Shown in pieces: positions 60,689 through 64,000 of a stretch of DNA of 64,000 bases (the first letter of the stretch is position 1; each line of letters begins with the position of its first letter). Made by a program: the position numbers and the translations under genes. The notes under the pieces were generated by a model, which was not told where the DNA came from, ran no database searches, and saw nothing but the letters and a program-made list of their open reading frames with translations. Origin of the DNA: Gracilariopsis chorda (lineage: Eukaryota; Rhodophyta; Florideophyceae; Gracilariales; Gracilariaceae); NCBI GenBank assembly GCA_003194525.1, contig NBIV01000022.1, positions 310,001 through 374,000 on the forward strand. The letters run 5' to 3'.

Positions 60689-61828
60689 ATGGTTCGCCAA
60701 ACAGATTATTCGATTGGAGCTGCTCGAATTCGCGTACAATCCTGCGTGCGGCATGTCTTTCTCGCCAACCAACTTGAAGAAGATCCTGCTTTACTCCTAG
60801 CGCTTTGGCGTCGCTTCAAACGGGCAAAGTCAGACTTACGAAACATAAGGGATCGCTTGCATAGAATTCGTAACTATACTTTCAATATCAATGCCCTGTC
60901 TGAAGAACAATGCCTACACGATTTTCGCTTTCGGCGTAACGATATAGGGCGCATTTCGAGGATAATAGGATGGCAATTACACCATACAAGCAGAAACCGA
61001 TATCAGTGCGATGCAGTCACAGCTGCTTGCATACTATTTAAACGTTTATCCTGCACACATACTTGGTATGACATGGAACCGATGTTTGGAATGCGGTACA
61101 GTCACATCAGTGAAATATTCTGGGACGCAATAGAGAAGTTTGTGGAATATAAGGGGCATCTCGTAACTAACTTGCAATCAGAACTTCTACAATCTCGCGC
61201 TCATATTTATTCTGAAGCCATACGTAGACGTGGATCTCCATTACCCAGATGTGTTGGGTTCATTGATTGCCCAAAAATAGAAATGTGCCGCCCTGGAGGA
61301 CTGGCAAGCAATCAAAGGTCTTGCTTCTCGGGGCATACGCGAAAACATTGCTTGAAGTACCTAACTATATCTACGCCTGACGGATTAATTTTCTACTTAT
61401 ATGGCCCTGAAGTTGGCCGTCGTCACGACATGACCGTGATGCGAAGAAGTGATATTGAAAGTAATATGGAATCATCTTTGGTAATTGAAGGCACTCAGTA
61501 CTACGTTTACGGAGATCCAGCTTTTGGTTTAAGACCCTGGCTTCAAACTGCCTTCGATAGGGAAAATGCAACAGAAGATGAGCTGAAGTACAACTGTTCG
61601 ATGAATACAATTCGTACTTCCGTCGAATGGAACTACAAAGATTTGAAACAGATATGGACGAGGAATGCGTTTTCTAGGTTACTACGTGTGAGGCAATTTC
61701 CAGTTGCACTTTTTTACATTGCGTCTGCCTTGCTCCTGAACTTCAAGACCTGCATTGAGAAAGGAGGACAGGCAAGCTATTACTTTGATTGTGATGCTCC
61801 GAGTTTTGATGTGTACTCCACTTTGTGA
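60689..61828 (+). CDS. PIF/Harbinger-type DDE nuclease (HARBI1-like)
   Basis: The frame is open from 60542; ATG 60689 gives 379 residues and drops a low-quality leader. The N-terminal helices (LHDFRFRRNDIGRISRIIGW, AACILFKRLSC, FGMRYSHISEIFW) match the Harbinger helix-turn-helix part. The DDE_Tnp_4 core has Asp242 (GFIDCPKIEM), SGHTRKHCLKYL, Asp296 (GRRHDMTVM), GDPAFGL and Glu362 (VEWNYKDLKQ), numbered from 60542. All three catalytic acids are present and there is no stop. It could be an active transposase or a domesticated HARBI1-like host gene. No Myb-like partner gene or terminal repeats are seen nearby. Confidence 0.85.
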   Translation: MVRQTDYSIGAARIRVQSCVRHVFLANQLEEDPALLLALWRRFKRAKSDLRNIRDRLHRIRNYTFNINALSEEQCLHDFRFRRNDIGRISRIIGWQLHHTSRNRYQCDAVTAACILFKRLSCTHTWYDMEPMFGMRYSHISEIFWDAIEKFVEYKGHLVTNLQSELLQSRAHIYSEAIRRRGSPLPRCVGFIDCPKIEMCRPGGLASNQRSCFSGHTRKHCLKYLTISTPDGLIFYLYGPEVGRRHDMTVMRRSDIESNMESSLVIEGTQYYVYGDPAFGLRPWLQTAFDRENATEDELKYNCSMNTIRTSVEWNYKDLKQIWTRNAFSRLLRVRQFPVALFYIASALLLNFKTCIEKGGQASYYFDCDAPSFDVYSTL

Positions 61829-61977
61829 CAGCGTTTGCGTACTGGCGAGGTAAGGAGTTCGAAGGAAAAAAGGCGGCAAAAGTCACCCAGATGCGTGTAC
61901 TTCGGTTGCAAAGCTTCGAACTCGGCCAAAATACCAGTTTGTACTATTATTAGTATTATCAGCTTATATAGTTTTGA
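61829..61977. other. spacer after the nuclease gene
   Basis: AT-rich near the end (TATTATTAGTATTATCAGC); no gene. Confidence 0.4.
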
Positions 61978-62631
61978 ATGGGAGTCCATTCACAACCACA
62001 TAAGCTGACGGTCTACCTTCGAGATCTGAGAAGAACTGGTGCTATTGGCGAATATGTGAGTGTCTTTGAACACGATCTCAAGCAAGCCATGCGTATGTCG
62101 GTCGTTGAAAGCTGTGACGACAATAACGATGACGACGACGACCCGGACACCGTTGTTGAGCGAGAACACGAAGTTGCACGTCAGAAAGGATCACAGGAAG
62201 AGGTTGAGAACCGCGGTCTTAACAATATATTCACCACTGTGATGCGTCCATTTGAAACCTTTGTGTTTGGCAGGCACATGAAACGCGGACAGACAGTGTG
62301 TCAAGTCATGGGAAGCGTTCTTGGTAAACTAATGAAGGCTACCGAATACAGGAAGAAGGTCTGTGTGCTGGCCAATTCGTTGGATGCCCACGTTTTGTGT
62401 GGCTTGTTAAACAGGCCACATCAACTACCGTATAAGATTCACACCGTTTTCTTCGTGCAGGGTGCGATCGCAAAGGACTGGTTCCACCCGGGGGCCAAGT
62501 ACGGACATGTGCATGAAGTCGTGGCTGGACCTTTATTTCGTATGGTCAACGCGACCTCCTTCTTCGTAACATATTTGGTTGGTTCCATGGCATTGCTATC
62601 GGCTTTCATGGTACCCAGATTGGTCAGATGA
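61978..62631 (+). pseudogene. uncertain frame with a fragment like RNA polymerase second-largest subunit
   Basis: The 217-codon frame has a first 35 residues (GVHSQPHKLTVYLRDLRRTGAIGEYVSV) that resemble the protrusion part of RNA polymerase second-largest subunits (RPB2/RPC2 type). It then turns into an acidic Asp run coded by a GAC repeat and a helical part with one hydrophobic segment (FFVTYLVGSMALLSAFM) that I do not recognise. A different frame stays open past 62631 (GQMIRMKHLHEVADDPYGFD) to about 62713, hinting at a frameshift or an exon border. It is more likely a decayed or captured fragment than a whole gene. Confidence 0.35.
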
Positions 62632-62713
62632 TACGCATGAAGCATTTGCATGAAGTCGCGGATGATCCTTACGGTTTCGATTGTGGGGCATGGAACAATG
62701 TCGATGGAACAGA

Positions 62714-63835
62714 GTAAGTTTCCTTCTGCATCCTATGCATTGCATATTTTCAATGTGCCTCGGCGTCATGTAGCACATCTAAAGCGACGCACAATTCTAA
62801 CTCTCGTGATCTCATGTACTTCGTTTGCGACCAAATGTGTTTTGTACTGAACAGGTTTATTGATGAGGGAAGTGCAGTCGCAGGCGGTCATGGCGACTTC
62901 AAAGAACACAAAACGACCAGTTTATACTGGTCCGTCATCAAGACGGAGCTCGATGATTCCTAGTACGACTTGCATTAGCTCATCAACAGAAACACAAACT
63001 TGTTTCATTATCGTCACTGTACGATGGCGATGGCCGATATATTAGTGTACAGGTATATAGGTGTCGTCACTTCCTGTCCAATTTGAAGAAGTCAGAAAAA
63101 GAAGCGCTCGGTGCTTTTGTTTATGGTCCGAAAGTACTAGTAATAGAATGCTTTCTAGTCTACATCCGGTGTTTTCAACTGAGAGCAGTCCTCCTGACCT
63201 CCTAATCTATCCCAAGGTTATGAGGGACTGTGGTTCAGCAGTTCCAATGGTAAAGTCAACAGCCCAAGGAGTAGGATATGAAACGTGAAACTACCCATAT
63301 TGAAGCGTTGATATGCTCGTTCTCAACGAACAGCACACATTCATCGCCACAAGCTAAGTGCTCTGCGTGGCCGTGATTTATCTGGGAAGCACCAAAACAG
63401 GTGGGCTACCCTTGGAACCAGAACGTCGAAGTAGAGGAAGGACTCTTGACCGCAGTTGAAGACAACTACGGGACCTAATACTTTCTTCGTATCATATGTG
63501 GCCCAGTGGGTGTAGCACGGCTGCTAGTTTGTAGTTCGAGGCTACGGTATAAGAGTAAGTATTATGGGTTGTTGGGGTTCTTAGCAAACTCCCACACTAC
63601 GAGGAATTAATGTATGCGTGTTCGTAAAAGAGAGAGAGAGAATGTCCTCGATGCAACTGGCTTCCATCCGCACAAGAACGTTGTGAATTTGCTGTGCTCG
63701 TTTGTTGGCCTGGGTAGCGGTTATTCTCTGCACTGAAAATTATATGAAGCCTATCAGACGTGCAGTCTTTTCAATGCAGAATAAGACTGAAACAGACATG
63801 CTCTCTCTCTCTCTCTCTTTTACAGGCACACTAGT
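62714..63835. other. intergenic, no supported gene
   Basis: It holds a GA microsatellite at about 63630-63643 and a CT microsatellite at about 63800-63819, in opposite sense 160 bp apart. No gene is seen. Confidence 0.5.
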
Positions 63836-64000
63836 CTAATTACTACGTAGTGTAGACCGCTTCATGTGAAAGAAGCGTTCTCTCGCTAGGAAGACCAGCA
63901 TACTTTCAGGCCACTTCTTGATGATATCGTTAACTGTCATTCCTTGCCTTTCTAGCATACTCGGCAGGCAGATACGACGAGACCTCGTTTTCAGTGGACA
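63836..64000 (-). CDS. C-terminal end of a gene entering from the right, unknown
   Basis: On the minus strand a frame is open from the window edge to TAG 63836-63838 and reads like protein: LPSMLERQGMTVNDIIKKWP followed by SMLVFLARERFFHMK. The leucine and proline spacing faintly recalls mTERF repeats, but this is weak. The start and most of the gene lie outside the window. Confidence 0.4.
   Translation of the reverse strand, partial: CPLKTRSRRICLPSMLERQGMTVNDIIKKWPESMLVFLARERFFHMKRSTLRSN

Noticed and set aside
1-64000. CRISPR arrays, bacterial operons or prophage
   Set aside because: No regularly spaced repeats are seen; spliceosomal introns, eukaryotic ribosomal and Mediator proteins and LTR elements show this is a eukaryotic nuclear sequence.

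Overview
This window is nuclear DNA of a eukaryote, most likely a red alga (Rhodophyta) with a compact, intron-poor genome like that of florideophytes. Three things point there. Most genes are single open frames, and the few introns are short (86-234 nt, GT..AG). Several predicted proteins are nuclear-encoded plastid types: an Era GTPase with a transit-like leader, a DUF2232-like membrane protein and a DUF6816-like lumen protein. A tRNA gene carries what looks like an intron in its D-loop, a feature known from the red alga Cyanidioschyzon. The taxon call is inference.

Layout. 1-9889: a decayed Ty3/gypsy chromodomain retrotransposon. Only the last 17 bp of the 5' LTR are in the window; the 3' LTR is at 9337-9889. 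Between pol and the 3' LTR there is a 2.3-kb antisense reading frame broken by only three stops. 9890-11756: repeat-rich intergenic DNA with a perfect 23-bp inverted repeat. 11757-19096: a GRDP/DUF1399 protein, a bZIP factor, a GT77-like glycosyltransferase (minus strand) and a second bZIP factor. Both bZIPs have Asn in place of the invariant Arg of the basic region. 20868-22730: an IBA57-like iron-sulfur factor and a two-exon protein-isoaspartate methyltransferase, convergent. 25722-28791: an amino-acid transporter and Era, convergent. 29697-36419: a MED17-like Mediator subunit, a two-exon coiled-coil protein, a PH-domain kinase and a plastid membrane protein. 36872-40196: a D-amino-acid oxidase and a GNAT acetyltransferase.

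40822-46046: an apparently intact Ty1/copia element with two 298-bp LTRs that look identical, a 5-bp duplication (CGCAA) and a primer site matching the anticodon half of initiator tRNA-Met. It lies about 350 bp upstream of the ribosomal protein S16 gene (46393-47070), which it may influence. 47757-50114: the lumen protein, the disrupted tRNA and a hemerythrin-like protein. 51582-56018: a large Sen1/senataxin-like helicase. 58789-61828: a polytopic membrane protein and an intact Harbinger-type DDE nuclease. The last 2 kb hold an unrecognised open frame and the edge of a gene that runs off the window.

The host genes are housekeeping functions (translation, transcription, Fe-S assembly, plastid ribosome assembly, transport) with no operon-like logic. 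The most unusual content is the antisense frame in the gypsy element, the D-loop-disrupted tRNA, the variant bZIP pair, and the copia element with its non-standard protease and reverse-transcriptase motifs.
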